Shown: positions 19,602 to 28,240, numbered from the stretch's first letter. The stretch is 64,000 nucleotides of DNA from Alphaproteobacteria bacterium (GCA_017535105.1 JAFXUI010000005.1:1-64000); one strand, 5' to 3'. Notes: generated by a model not told the origin, from the sequence alone. Made by a program: numbers and translations.

Positions 19602-20354
19602 GCGTTCGAAATTTTAGCAAAGGCCAGTGATTCACACGTGGCCCGTATAATCACCCAAAAATACGGAACTTTATCGCGTTTTGACGTTTGGCGTATTGCG
19701 CGAAAATTACGGCGCGGTGTGCCAGTTGCGAAAATCATTCACGAAAAGTGGTTTTATGGCATGCCCTTTTATACAGACAAATATACATTGGATCCGCGGC
19801 CCGATACTGAAACTTTGGTGGAATCAGTGTTGCGCGATTGGGACGGGACGAAAAAATCGCGAATTCTGGACTTGGGAACCGGAACGGGTTGTATTGCTCT
19901 TTCGATTTTATTTAATATACCGGGTGCAACGGGTGTTGGCGTTGATATTTCACGTGGCGCATTATATGTTGCCCATAAAAACAAGTGTGAAATGGGACTG
20001 TGTAATCAGCTGGAATTGGTGCACGGCACTTTTGTGCGTCCCAATGTGAATGAACAGTTTGATGTAATTGTTTCCAATCCGCCATACATTGCGCGTGGCG
20101 ACAGTCGCGTAAATGCCGCGGCACGGTTTGATCCAAAAATCGCACTGTATGCGAAAAATGACGGTTTGGCGGCATATCAGCAAATTGCACAAAGCGCACG
20201 TTCGTTGATTAAACGTGATGGCCGGCTGTATCTGGAAATCGGGGCGGGTATGTCGCGCGCAGTGCGTTCGATATTTACGAAAAACGGTTGGAAATTTGTG
20301 CGTGCCGATAAAGACCTGGGCGGTCATATCCGCGTGTTGGTATTCAGTCTGTAA
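19587..20354 (+). CDS. prmC: Release-factor glutamine methyltransferase PrmC (HemK)
   Basis: This cytoplasmic enzyme of 255 aa methylates the GGQ glutamine of peptide release factors RF1 and RF2, using S-adenosylmethionine. The SAM-binding motif LDLGTGTGCIAL and the catalytic VSNPPYI motif are intact. The small N-terminal helical domain (AFEILAKASDS to RPDTETLVE) is as expected. ATG 19587 was chosen; TATAAT ends 6 nt upstream, so there is no room for a ribosome binding site. Its 3' end overlaps the convergent lipoprotein gene by 11 nt. Confidence 0.94.
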   Translation: MDINQAFEILAKASDSHVARIITQKYGTLSRFDVWRIARKLRRGVPVAKIIHEKWFYGMPFYTDKYTLDPRPDTETLVESVLRDWDGTKKSRILDLGTGTGCIALSILFNIPGATGVGVDISRGALYVAHKNKCEMGLCNQLELVHGTFVRPNVNEQFDVIVSNPPYIARGDSRVNAAARFDPKIALYAKNDGLAAYQQIAQSARSLIKRDGRLYLEIGAGMSRAVRSIFTKNGWKFVRADKDLGGHIRVLVFSL

Positions 20355-21075
20355 AATTCAATTTCATAATCGGAATCGTGTTGTGGTCAGCATTTAGAAT
20401 AACAATCATCTTGCTGTCGCTAAGCCACTTTCTGGAAAGGGTATTTGGCACGATTTTATCGTATTCTGCGATATAATGTACACTTGGAACGTGCGGCAAT
20501 GTGTTCAGGTTAAGTGAATTCACAAGCGGGCTGTCATTAAAATATTGTGTCCATTCGGTGTGATTCAATACACCGGCAATGGTTATCCATTGTTTTACCT
20601 TTATATCGCTGTGATTTTGGATAATTAATCCCGAAATCATCGCGCCACCCGAAAACCCAACAAGGACGACCGGACGCGTTCCCGCAATCGTTTTTACTGC
20701 CACCGCCACTGAATCAACCATCGCTTTGGAAAAACGACCATCGGTCCAGTCTGTTTTTGTACACTTGTCGTCCATAACAAATTGACAGGGGCGGGCGATA
20801 TAGGCGACATTTGGCGATGTATCCGCCGCCGCCATACGTTGCATAAAGCGTGAACGCGGGGTTGGGTCGGCGGTTGCGTGTCCACGACTGTCGAATGCGC
20901 GGCCGTCACCTTCGATATAAATATGCACTGGGGCGGTGTCATCGGTAATTTTTTGGATTGTTGCAACGGAATAAAGGGCAGTGTCGTTTGGTGTCAGAAT
21001 AGTCATATCATCGCGTAAACCAGACCCCGCACAGCCCCCCAGAACGAATAAAAAAGCAAAAATCAGTCGCCACAT
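20344..21075 (-). CDS. Lipoprotein alpha/beta-hydrolase
   Basis: This 243-aa protein has a lipoprotein signal, FVLGGC, with the lipidated cysteine at about residue 15. The core has a nucleophile elbow GFSGGA (GxSxG type) and a late histidine in LNADHNTI, with an acidic residue in EYDKIVP between them. This gives an apparently intact Ser-Asp-His triad. An envelope-attached esterase or lipase-like role is likely, with unknown substrate. Promoter TTGGTT, 17 nt and TAAAAT ends 8 nt before the ATG. The 3' end overlaps prmC convergently. Confidence 0.8.
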   Translation of the reverse strand: MWRLIFAFLFVLGGCAGSGLRDDMTILTPNDTALYSVATIQKITDDTAPVHIYIEGDGRAFDSRGHATADPTPRSRFMQRMAAADTSPNVAYIARPCQFVMDDKCTKTDWTDGRFSKAMVDSVAVAVKTIAGTRPVVLVGFSGGAMISGLIIQNHSDIKVKQWITIAGVLNHTEWTQYFNDSPLVNSLNLNTLPHVPSVHYIAEYDKIVPNTLSRKWLSDSKMIVILNADHNTIPIMKLNFTD

Positions 21076-21165
21076 AATATGTGATTTTATAATTTAACAC
21101 CAAAAAAACCAAGCATTTAATTCCAGTTTATGATATAATTACTAACCAAGAGAGAGAATATCACA

Positions 21166-22350
21166 ATGCGTATGCCCCGCGATTCATGGGTTTTAATCGC
21201 TTTTTCATCGTTGCGCCGTCTGACAGACCTGTTTATAGGGTCGTTTTTGGTCGCGTATATCATGCACTTGGCGGCAAATACGGTTGTGTCGGTGTCGGCT
21301 TTTCGGTTGTTGGAATACATCGGGTTGATGGGCGCGTGCTTTTTCATCGCGCATTTCTGTAAAATGTATAACAAGGTTTTTGTGTTTGGATTGCACCTTG
21401 TTGTGTATGTCGTTTTAATGGGAATGTTGGTATACCTGGGCGACAATGTGCTGGAACGATTATTTATGATTGGTGCACTGTATGGCTTGGCTGAGGCTTT
21501 ATATGCGTTTCCATTTGATTTGATGACGTTTGAAAAGGTTGGTCCCAACGAAATGGCGCGGTTTATCAGTATAAAAAGCGCGTGGCGCAACAGTGTGCGT
21601 ATAATTGCCCCGACTGTGTTGGGTATATTTATAACACTGGGGTCGTTTGTTGATATGGCCAAGGTTATGTTGGTCATTGTGTGTCTGGAATTTGGCTTGC
21701 TGTTTTTTCTTGGGCGGTCACGTCATCGTAATCCAACACCGATTGATTATCGTGGTTTTGCGAAACGCGTTGTGCGCTTTCCAATCGTTCGCAAAATGTT
21801 CTTTGCCGAAGGTTTACGTGGTTTGGCCGATGTTATGGATACGACAATCACCATGTACACGATATACATATTCTATACCGACTTGAACCTGGGTATGTTC
21901 ACAACCCTGTTCGCAATATGTACGATCGTTGTGTCCAGTGTCTACAGCCACTTTTCTCATCGCCGTTTGTTCAATTTCATTACCCATTTGTGCGTGTTGG
22001 TCTTGCTTTTGGGGGTGGGGGTGTTTGTCGCGTTGCCGGGCCAAATGACGTTTTTAATGTATAATTTTGCGTACGCAACGACTATGCATGTTTTAAGCCA
22101 TATCTGTGATGCTATTATGTTTAATGTCGGCCAGTCGCGCGTTGTTGGTCGTGAATACAAGTATGAATATATCTCGCTGCGTGAAATCGCGCTGTGTGTC
22201 GGGCGTTGCGTTGGTTTTGTGATGCTGATGTATATCGGCATATTTGGCGGGCCGGAATTATTGCGGTGGTCATTACTGATTATGTGCGCGGCACAGATTT
22301 GGGCGGCCCAGATAAGTGTGGCCATATCAAACAACCTGCATGCCAGATAA
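21166..22350 (+). CDS. MFS-like integral membrane transporter
   Basis: The product is 394 aa, hydrophobic throughout, with about 10-12 predicted membrane helices. A short basic loop in the middle (GRSRHRNPTPIDYRGFAKR, about residues 183-202) looks like the central cytoplasmic loop between two six-helix halves. This fits the major facilitator superfamily, but no substrate-specific motif is recognised. GAGAGAGAA precedes the ATG. It stands alone between the divergent hydrolase gene and the next promoter. Confidence 0.65.
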   Translation: MRMPRDSWVLIAFSSLRRLTDLFIGSFLVAYIMHLAANTVVSVSAFRLLEYIGLMGACFFIAHFCKMYNKVFVFGLHLVVYVVLMGMLVYLGDNVLERLFMIGALYGLAEALYAFPFDLMTFEKVGPNEMARFISIKSAWRNSVRIIAPTVLGIFITLGSFVDMAKVMLVIVCLEFGLLFFLGRSRHRNPTPIDYRGFAKRVVRFPIVRKMFFAEGLRGLADVMDTTITMYTIYIFYTDLNLGMFTTLFAICTIVVSSVYSHFSHRRLFNFITHLCVLVLLLGVGVFVALPGQMTFLMYNFAYATTMHVLSHICDAIMFNVGQSRVVGREYKYEYISLREIALCVGRCVGFVMLMYIGIFGGPELLRWSLLIMCAAQIWAAQISVAISNNLHAR

Positions 22351-22382
22351 TACGGCCAGTCATAAAATAGAATAGTTTTTTG

Positions 22383-22410
22383 TTGACAAATATATTTTAT
22401 AGTGTAATAT
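22383..22410 (+). promoter_or_regulatory. Promoter of the gene at 22444
   Basis: TTGACA (22383-22388), a 16-nt spacer and TAATAT (22405-22410). It predicts a leader of about 27 nt with AAAGGA. Confidence 0.65.
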
Positions 22411-22443
22411 ATTGCTGATGTAACGTTACTAAAGGATAAAAAA

Positions 22444-22917
22444 ATGACAAAACCAGTAATGAACATTTATGAAAATCCTATCGAATTGACCAAGGAAGAA
22501 AAAAACCTTATCAATGTGATATTGTCTGGCTTGGATGAATTAGCCCCAGATACATATCTGCGTAATGATTTGGAAGCGCATTTTGATGTTTTATACAGCG
22601 AATATGCCTTTTCTACATGGGTTCGCAGAATGCGTATGGAAGTGAAAAAGGTTCATGGTTATGATTTGGACGACACTGCTTTGATGGCAAACTATCGTAA
22701 AAATGTTAATATCCAGCCAAAAATGTTGGATATGTTCAGAAATAGCCGTACAAAATGCCAAGAAAGATTGAAAGAAATCAAGTCAAATAAGGGCATGACT
22801 TTGGAAGAAAAAGCCAAGAAAGAAGCGCATATTAACGAGATTATCAAGAATCTTAATGAAAGCATTGCACGCCAGTTGGCAGTAAAATCTACATACGTCA
22901 GCCATCTGTCTAAATAA
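22444..22917 (+). CDS. Small charged helical orphan protein
   Basis: The 157-aa product is rich in Lys, Glu and Asn and predicted mostly helical. The C-terminal third (EEKAKKEAHINEIIKNLNESIARQL, in part) may form a coiled coil. No signal peptide, membrane segment or known motif is seen. It has a good promoter and AAAGGA before ATG 22444, so it is very probably expressed. tRNA-Arg follows with its own promoter. Confidence 0.75.
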   Translation: MTKPVMNIYENPIELTKEEKNLINVILSGLDELAPDTYLRNDLEAHFDVLYSEYAFSTWVRRMRMEVKKVHGYDLDDTALMANYRKNVNIQPKMLDMFRNSRTKCQERLKEIKSNKGMTLEEKAKKEAHINEIIKNLNESIARQLAVKSTYVSHLSK

Positions 22918-22928
22918 GTATATTTTAC

Positions 22929-22956
22929 TTGCAATTGCGATAATTTAAGATAAAAT
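22929..22956 (+). promoter_or_regulatory. Promoter of tRNA-Arg
   Basis: TTGCAA (22929-22934), a 16-nt spacer and TAAAAT (22951-22956) lie 11 nt before the tRNA 5' end. Confidence 0.6.
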
Positions 22957-22967
22957 ATATGATCGTT

Positions 22968-23044
22968 GCGCCCATGGCTCAATTGGATAGAGCATCTGAC
23001 TACGGATCAGAAGGTTGAGGGTTCGAATCCTTCTGGGCGCGCCA
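22968..23044 (+). tRNA. tRNA-Arg (ACG)
   Basis: This is a 77-nt cloverleaf with encoded CCA. Acceptor GCGCCCA pairs with TGGGCGC, the anticodon loop CTACGGA gives ACG (normally edited to ICG), and the T-loop is TTCGAAT. A terminator follows. The 3' end of the gene recurs twice downstream, once inverted and once direct. Confidence 0.97.
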
Positions 23045-23082
23045 CGAATTCAAAACACCGCCTTGTGCGGTGTTTTTAATTT
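23034..23082 (+). repeat. Direct repeat copy 1: tRNA-Arg 3' end plus terminator
   Basis: This 49-nt segment covers the last 11 nt of tRNA-Arg and its terminator. It matches 23218-23266 at 47 of 49 positions. The two copies start 184 bp apart. Confidence 0.95.
23053..23079 (+). terminator. Terminator after tRNA-Arg
   Basis: AACACCGC pairs with GCGGTGTT around CTTGT, followed by T residues. An almost identical hairpin recurs within 23218-23266. Confidence 0.85.
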
Positions 23083-23090
23083 ATTACCAT

Positions 23091-23105
23091 CGCGCCCAGA
23101 AGGAT
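23091..23105 (-). repeat. Inverted copy of the tRNA-Arg 3' end
   Basis: CGCGCCCAGAAGGAT is the exact reverse complement of 23027-23041, the last T-loop bases through the discriminator. The following segment carries CGCCA and TGGCG in inverted orientation (about 23107-23128). Confidence 0.9.
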
Positions 23106-23217
23106 ACGCCAGAGCGAAGCGCATGGCGAATACGCAGATAAACAATTAGAAAAATCTTAAAAAATCGACCGGGGAAGATTTTTTTGATTTTTATTAGTGT
23201 TTATCAAGGAGAATGAA
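23106..23217. other. 112-bp spacer of the tRNA-Arg cassette
   Basis: No gene is seen. It holds a small hairpin (CGCCA to TGGCG) and a terminator-like hairpin with a 9-bp stem, AAAAATCTT at 23150-23158 and AAGATTTTT at 23175-23183. Near its end AAGGAGA precedes a four-codon ATG frame, probably fortuitous. Confidence 0.5.
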
Positions 23218-23266
23218 TGGGCGCGCCATAAATTCAAAACACCGCCTTGTGCGGTGTTTTTAATTT
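23218..23266 (+). repeat. Direct repeat copy 2: tRNA-Arg 3' end plus terminator
   Basis: This is the second copy of the 49-nt unit and includes TGGGCGCGCCA without the rest of a tRNA. Its hairpin is placed to terminate the minus-strand tdk gene, whose stop codon lies inside it. Confidence 0.95.
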
Positions 23267-23838
23267 TGTTTCTGTTGTTTATACATTTGGTTATAATGCA
23301 TGCGGCAGACGGATTTATAATTGCTGTCGCCCAAGACAACTTGTTCACCGGCGCGAATAACATTGCCAGCGCCGTCAAATCGCAAATGGTGTGTTGCACG
23401 GTGTAAACAGCCGTCAATTTGGCAATTTGATTCCATTGTGTGTAATTCTGCGCCAATTTCGATCATGTGTTGCGATGCGGGGAAAAGTTTTTCATTACTG
23501 TCCACCATCAACCCATAACAGATTACAATTTTGTCTTGGATATCGGCAAAGTGCGCCAATTTATCAACGTCAGCGGGCGAAAAGAATTGCAGTTCATCAA
23601 CAAATACCACGTTTGTTTCGGGTTTTGGCTGGTAATTATCAAGGTTTTTTAGCGCCAACGCATCAACCGATAAATCACCCGCGCGTGATGTGACCTTGTT
23701 CACGTCAAAACGCGTGTCGATTGCGGGTTTTATAACCTCAACATTTTTTCCGCTTTTACGATAGTTAAACGCATTGATAATTAATTGTGCAGATTTAGAA
23801 CTGCCCATGACACCATAATAAAAGTGCAATTTTGCCAT
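23260..23838 (-). CDS. tdk: Thymidine kinase
   Basis: This cytoplasmic enzyme (192 aa) phosphorylates thymidine for salvage into dTMP. The P-loop is GVMGSSKSAQ, and VFVDELQFF holds the DExQ motif of type II thymidine kinases. Four zinc-ligand-like residues are visible in NCQIDGCLHRATHH and SVCRMHY. ATG 23838 (MAKLHFYYG) follows CAGGGAAAT; the longer in-frame start would overlap smr. It starts 1 nt after the smr stop codon, so smr-tdk is an operon. It complements dcd in pyrimidine supply. Confidence 0.92.
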   Translation of the reverse strand: MAKLHFYYGVMGSSKSAQLIINAFNYRKSGKNVEVIKPAIDTRFDVNKVTSRAGDLSVDALALKNLDNYQPKPETNVVFVDELQFFSPADVDKLAHFADIQDKIVICYGLMVDSNEKLFPASQHMIEIGAELHTMESNCQIDGCLHRATHHLRFDGAGNVIRAGEQVVLGDSNYKSVCRMHYNQMYKQQKQN

Positions 23839-23839
23839 T

Positions 23840-24217
23840 TTATTTCCCTGTTTTTTTATGATGAAACCGAACAAAGAACGAACCGTTGTTTATTGGGCGA
23901 AAATCGACAATGTGGGGCGATAAAACACTTTCGCGCGCCCATTGTGGAAACAGTTGCCGTAATACGCCACTGGCCCCCGTAATAATGTTCGCAGATTTCG
24001 CGCCCGATGTCGCCACCGCCATAATGTCCGCCCACGCCTGTTCAACCGTTTTATTGTGCAAATCCAGTACAATGTGTTCGGGGGTGAGTTGGGGTGCCGG
24101 CGGAATACGTTTTGATAATTTCAATTCGGTGCGAACGGTGCGCTGGGTCGCCGTATCATCGGGTGTATATTCAACGCCCGCCATTTGTAAGATATCATCA
24201 TCGGATAATTGTTTCAT
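23840..24217 (-). CDS. Smr-domain protein
   Basis: The product is 125 aa from ATG 24217 (MKQLSDDD). The small MutS-related domain is visible as VLDLHNKTVEQAW and later IITGASGVLRQLFPQW. Stand-alone Smr proteins are nucleases or nucleic-acid-binding proteins; recent work links some to collided-ribosome rescue. An acidic N-terminal region precedes the domain. TTGAAA, 17 nt, TATTAT and only 6 nt precede the ATG, so a leaderless smr-tdk mRNA is predicted. Confidence 0.85.
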   Translation of the reverse strand: MKQLSDDDILQMAGVEYTPDDTATQRTVRTELKLSKRIPPAPQLTPEHIVLDLHNKTVEQAWADIMAVATSGAKSANIITGASGVLRQLFPQWARESVLSPHIVDFRPINNGSFFVRFHHKKTGK

Positions 24218-24223
24218 GCCCCG

Positions 24224-24252
24224 ATAATAGCGAAGTTGAATTTGTATTTCAA
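24224..24252 (-). promoter_or_regulatory. Leaderless promoter of smr-tdk
   Basis: On the minus strand TTGAAA (24252-24247), a 17-nt spacer and TATTAT (24229-24224) end 6 nt before the ATG. Confidence 0.7.
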
Positions 24253-24257
24253 CAATG

Positions 24258-24284
24258 AAAAAAACGCCCAAACGGGCGTTTTTA
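24258..24284 (-). terminator. Terminator of rlpA
   Basis: AAAAACGCCC pairs with GGGCGTTTTT around an AAAC loop. Confidence 0.85.
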
Positions 24285-24303
24285 ATTGAATGTAAGTTGT
24301 ATA

Positions 24304-25191
24304 TTAAATGCTGTCAGCATTGACCCAGCGACCGTTCTTTAACAAGCCCGGTGCCATACCTTCGTTGCTGCGCAGGGCATCAATAACACCACGTGCCTTG
24401 GCTGCGTCCAGGTTTTCAATACGAACCTTGTACATATCACCTTCGTGTACAACGTTTGCATCGCCGTATGCTTTCATACGTTTTGCCAATGTTGTTGCAC
24501 TGTCTTCGGCATAGAACGCGGCAACTTGGACACTGTAATCACCCTTGGCTACAACCGGGGCTTCTGGTGCCGGTGCTGGTTCTGCAACGACTTCGGCAGC
24601 TGGGGCCGGTTCAACAGTGACCGCCGCGGCTGGTACGCCGATTGTTGCTTTCTTTAATGCCGCTGATTCTTCGGCCATAACTTGAATTTGAACCTTTGCG
24701 GTGCCGGTCAGACCAATGCGTGCCGCCGCCGCCGGTGTTAAGTCCATAATACGAGTGTTCACAAATGGACCACGATTATTTACACGAACGATAACCGATT
24801 GTCCGTTGTCCAGGTTTGTAACACGTGCGATTGTTGGCAATGGCAATGTTTTGCTTGTTGCCGCCAACTGTGTAATATCAAATGTTTCACCGTTGCTGGT
24901 TTTTGTGCCATTTAATTCGGCCGGAACGATACCCGCAATACCGGTTTGATTGTATGTTAAATCTTCGGCAGGGATGTATTGAACATCTTCGACCTTGTAC
25001 GCGTTACCGATATAGTATTTCGGTGCCGGCGACATAAGGTATGTTGTATTTAATGATTGATCCGATGATTGTTCGGTTGCCAATGCTTCTTCGGCAAAAC
25101 CATCTGCGCCATATGTAGCATCTTCTGGATTTGTTGCCGCGCATCCAGCCAATATTGCGACCAACGCCGCAAGTGAAACTAGTTTTTTCAT
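24304..25191 (-). CDS. rlpA: Septal-ring lytic transglycosylase-like lipoprotein RlpA
   Basis: This 295-aa lipoprotein has lipobox ILAGC (cysteine at about 17). The double-psi beta-barrel domain includes TSNGETFD, LPLPTIARVTNLDNG and VRVNNRGPF. A Pro/Ala/Glu-rich linker (about 185-215) leads to a C-terminal SPOR domain (YSVQVAAFYAEDSATTLAKRM in segments), which binds denuded septal glycan. RlpA cleaves or remodels glycan strands at division sites. The usual neighbour in many alphaproteobacteria is the dac gene, but here dac is 22 kb away. A terminator follows. Confidence 0.92.
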   Translation of the reverse strand: MKKLVSLAALVAILAGCAATNPEDATYGADGFAEEALATEQSSDQSLNTTYLMSPAPKYYIGNAYKVEDVQYIPAEDLTYNQTGIAGIVPAELNGTKTSNGETFDITQLAATSKTLPLPTIARVTNLDNGQSVIVRVNNRGPFVNTRIMDLTPAAAARIGLTGTAKVQIQVMAEESAALKKATIGVPAAAVTVEPAPAAEVVAEPAPAPEAPVVAKGDYSVQVAAFYAEDSATTLAKRMKAYGDANVVHEGDMYKVRIENLDAAKARGVIDALRSNEGMAPGLLKNGRWVNADSI

Positions 25192-25260
25192 GGGTTGACT
25201 CCTTACATTCTTATGGAATATATTTTATCACATAAAAAGCCCAGTTTCAACTTTATTTTA

Positions 25261-26727
25261 TTACTTTATTTTTCGGTCAATAACATAAGCGATGGGCAGG
25301 TATAAAACGGCATATCCACAAATCGCCGCACCAAGCCATATAATCGATGTAATCGGCACAAAACTAAGGCCCATACCCAATGCCGCCGCCAATATGCCAA
25401 ACAGTGTGACCGCATGCAACGTGCGTTTATCGGTACTCCACAAACCACGCTTGCGACATGCACGCCCCAAAAGGAAGTTTTTAAGATATCCACTGACCAC
25501 AACACCAATTGGAATTGCCAAATATCCCACAAACGGGAACAGTGTTAAATACATCACCGATGCCGCGCCCAATGAAACCATACTTGTTTTAACCGGTGTT
25601 TTAACATCTTGGGTTGCGTATAATGTTTTGCTGTAAATCTGGCTTATCAGCATGGCGGGTAAAACAAACACTTGAATCATAATTGCCACCGCCACCGCGT
25701 GCGTTGATTGCGGTGTCCATGCGCCATATTGAAACAGGTATTTTATAATCGGTTCCGCCAACACAAACAGTCCCGCCACACATGGCAAAATCAACATCAT
25801 TGAACGGCGCATCGAAGAGTTCTGTTGAATATGAACGCTTCGCATATTTTTTTCCGCCAACGCGTTTGATATTGACGATATTAAAACCGTTCCCACCGCC
25901 AAGCCAATCATCGCAAATGGCAATTGGACAATGCGGTCGGCATAGTACAACCACGACACCGCGCCACTTTGGAAACTGGCGACCAGTGTACCCAAAATAA
26001 TTGTGATTTGGTAAAAACCACTGCCGACAATGCTGACACCGAAACGACCAAACATACTGCGGATTTTCGGGGTCCATTTTGGCACGATTAAATGCAGGCC
26101 AAAGTGTTTATGTCGCACGCGTCCCCATAAAATTGCGAACTGTAAAATACCGGACAACACCACCGTTGCCGCCATAATGAATAACGCGTATGTTCCGACA
26201 TGAAAATACATCGCCGCCAACAATGCGCAAATCAGCATAATGTTCAGCAATACCGGCATAAATGCCGCCAGTAAAAATCGTGAAAACGCGTTTAATACCG
26301 CCGATAAAAATGCCGAACCGCATATAAAGATAACGTAAAAGAACATTATTCTGGAAATAGTGACGGTCAGTTGCATTTTGCCGGGTTCTTCGGCAAAGCC
26401 GGGTGCCAACATCCAAATTACCAACGGCATAAATATTTCAAACAGTATGGTCAGCCCCAACAATATCATCATCAACCACGAAAAGACGTTTTTAGCGAAC
26501 TTTTCATCGTGCTTGGAATCGGTGTACATTGGAATAAAAATCGCGGATAATGCGCCTTCGCCCAATAAATCGCGAAACAGGTTGGGTAAGCGGAATGCCG
26601 CAAAGAATATGTCGGATAACCGCCCCGCGCCCAATACACGCGCGATAAGCATATCGCGGATAAAACCGAAAATACGACTTATGCCGGTCATTGCGCCGAC
26701 ACCGAAAATATGTTTGCCTAACTTCAT
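25261..26727 (-). CDS. murJ: Lipid II flippase MurJ
   Basis: The product is about 488 aa with roughly 14 membrane helices. It flips lipid II across the inner membrane for peptidoglycan synthesis. Family signatures include the N-terminal GxxTGISRIFGFIRDMLIARVLGAG in segments, FFAAFRLPNLFRDLLGEGALSAIFIP and later SKTLYATQDVKTPVK. I chose ATG 26727 (MKLGKHIFG): TATAAT ends 7 nt upstream, whereas the two further upstream start codons would lie on the wrong side of that -10 box. It is divergent from bamD. Confidence 0.93.
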   Translation of the reverse strand: MKLGKHIFGVGAMTGISRIFGFIRDMLIARVLGAGRLSDIFFAAFRLPNLFRDLLGEGALSAIFIPMYTDSKHDEKFAKNVFSWLMMILLGLTILFEIFMPLVIWMLAPGFAEEPGKMQLTVTISRIMFFYVIFICGSAFLSAVLNAFSRFLLAAFMPVLLNIMLICALLAAMYFHVGTYALFIMAATVVLSGILQFAILWGRVRHKHFGLHLIVPKWTPKIRSMFGRFGVSIVGSGFYQITIILGTLVASFQSGAVSWLYYADRIVQLPFAMIGLAVGTVLISSISNALAEKNMRSVHIQQNSSMRRSMMLILPCVAGLFVLAEPIIKYLFQYGAWTPQSTHAVAVAIMIQVFVLPAMLISQIYSKTLYATQDVKTPVKTSMVSLGAASVMYLTLFPFVGYLAIPIGVVVSGYLKNFLLGRACRKRGLWSTDKRTLHAVTLFGILAAALGMGLSFVPITSIIWLGAAICGYAVLYLPIAYVIDRKIK

Positions 26728-26734
26728 AAGTTTT

Positions 26735-26764
26735 ATTATACTCATCTTCAAGATATAAAATCAA
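26735..26764 (-). promoter_or_regulatory. Leaderless promoter of murJ
   Basis: On the minus strand TTGATT (26764-26759), an 18-nt spacer and TATAAT (26740-26735) end 7 nt before ATG 26727. Confidence 0.65.
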
Positions 26765-26779
26765 GACAGGATTACAGTA

Positions 26780-27499
26780 ATGAAAAAATTAGTTTTAGCG
26801 TTTTGTATGGCTGGCATTTTGGCGGGTTGCGCGTCTGATAAAGAAATCGTGGCGGACCAACCGCTGAACGAAATTTATGACGAGGCATATACCCAATTTA
26901 ACAAGGGACATTACGAAGAAGCGGCGGCAAAGTTTATAGCCGCAGAAACCCAATACCCAACAAGTCCATGGGCGGCGGACGCACTTATTATGGCGGCATA
27001 TTCCAACTATATGGACGAAGATTTTGCGGGCGCATTATTGACCACCGATCGTTTTATGCGCTTTCACCCCGGACACGCCGATGTGCCGTATGTTTTGTAC
27101 CTGCGCGGAATGTGTTTTTATCGCCAGGTCAGCGATGTTCGTCGTGAACCCGGTATGTCGGTCAAGGCGTTGCAGACGTTCCAGCAACTGGTGGAACGTT
27201 TCCCGAAATCTGAATATGCCGAAAATGCCAAGAACAAAATTATTATCCTGAAAAATTATATCGCGGGCAAGGTTATGTATGCCGCGCGCAACGATATGGC
27301 GGCGGAAAACTGGCCCAGTGCGATTACACGTTTCCAGTCAATCATTACCGATGCCCAAGAAACCGTTATGACCGCAGAGGCATTATTTAGATTGACCGAA
27401 TGTTATACGGCGATTGGCTTGCCAAGTCAGGCGGCGGGCTATGCGGAAATGTTGCGTAAAAACTTTCCCGATAACGAATGGACGAAAAAGTTGAAATAA
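26780..27499 (+). CDS. bamD: Outer-membrane assembly lipoprotein BamD
   Basis: This 239-aa protein has lipobox ILAGC (cysteine at about 17) and tetratricopeptide repeats: YTQFNKGHYEEAAAKFIAAE, AYSNYMDEDFAGALLTTDRF and later ITRFQSIITDAQ. BamD is the essential lipoprotein partner of BamA in inserting beta-barrel proteins. ACAGGATTACAGTA precedes the ATG. A bidirectional terminator separates it from convergent dcd. Confidence 0.93.
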   Translation: MKKLVLAFCMAGILAGCASDKEIVADQPLNEIYDEAYTQFNKGHYEEAAAKFIAAETQYPTSPWAADALIMAAYSNYMDEDFAGALLTTDRFMRFHPGHADVPYVLYLRGMCFYRQVSDVRREPGMSVKALQTFQQLVERFPKSEYAENAKNKIIILKNYIAGKVMYAARNDMAAENWPSAITRFQSIITDAQETVMTAEALFRLTECYTAIGLPSQAAGYAEMLRKNFPDNEWTKKLK

Positions 27500-27526
27500 A
27501 AAACCGCCATTTCGGCGGTTTTTTTA
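27496..27526. terminator. Bidirectional terminator between bamD and dcd
   Basis: AAAAACCGCC pairs with GGCGGTTTTT around ATTTC, with A and T runs on both sides. Confidence 0.9.
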
Positions 27527-28240
27527 TCTTTGTTTCTGGATAAATTCGTCAACAGGAATTGCGGCGGCGGCGGTTGGTTCGCGCTGGCCACAATAATGAC
27601 TTGCTTTGTTTTCATGATATGGTTTGCGGTCACCCTCAAACTTTTCATAGTATATTTGTGCGATGCGCATATTTGGAAACACGATTGTTGGTTGTTTCAC
27701 CGTTATTTCCAATGTCCAATTACCACAGAACCCGTCATCGCCACGACCGGCGGTTTCGTGAACCGATATAAAATTACGACCAACCGATGATTTCCCGTCA
27801 ATGTATGGGAAAAGGTTGTATGTTTCCGTATATTCCACCGTGTTGCCAAGATACCCAAAACGTGGTGATAATATCAGACCATCTCGTGGAATTTCAATGG
27901 TAACAGTTTCTTTTGGGGTACATGGATTCAATGCGAAAGATGGATTTGCCACATCAAACAACCATGGTGATTTTTTATATCTTTCAAATGCGGTCCACGT
28001 GCTAAACCAATCACGCATAGAATAATCTTTTAACGGTTTTGTGCATGGCAACGCCGGCAGCATACCTTCTGGAATGGTTGATTTATAAACTTTTAATGTG
28101 GACCCCAGATGCAAATCATAACTGTTGGAACCCAAGCATTTCTCGAAAAATGGTTCAATAACAATATTTGGCTTTCCGTCTGGATTACATGGATTTAATA
28201 AATTCATCTGGCGTTTAATTTCTGGACCTGTCAATTGCAT
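27524..28240 (-). CDS. dcd: dCTP deaminase-like protein
   Basis: This 238-aa cytoplasmic protein fits the dCTP deaminase/dUTPase trimer family, which makes dUTP (or dUMP) for thymidylate synthesis. The core motif is recognisable: IDGKSSVGRNFISVHETAG, RGDDGFCGNWTLEI, with the catalytic glutamate in TLEI. It is longer than the E. coli enzyme (193 aa), with an insertion rich in aromatic residues at about 60-95. It therefore belongs to a divergent branch. AAAAGG precedes the ATG. Confidence 0.85.
   Translation of the reverse strand: MQLTGPEIKRQMNLLNPCNPDGKPNIVIEPFFEKCLGSNSYDLHLGSTLKVYKSTIPEGMLPALPCTKPLKDYSMRDWFSTWTAFERYKKSPWLFDVANPSFALNPCTPKETVTIEIPRDGLILSPRFGYLGNTVEYTETYNLFPYIDGKSSVGRNFISVHETAGRGDDGFCGNWTLEITVKQPTIVFPNMRIAQIYYEKFEGDRKPYHENKASHYCGQREPTAAAAIPVDEFIQKQR

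Noticed and set aside
23206-23230. Four-codon frame (MGAP) after AAGGAGA in the tRNA-Arg cassette
   Set aside because: It is formed by the copied tRNA end GGGCGCGCCA and is most likely accidental.
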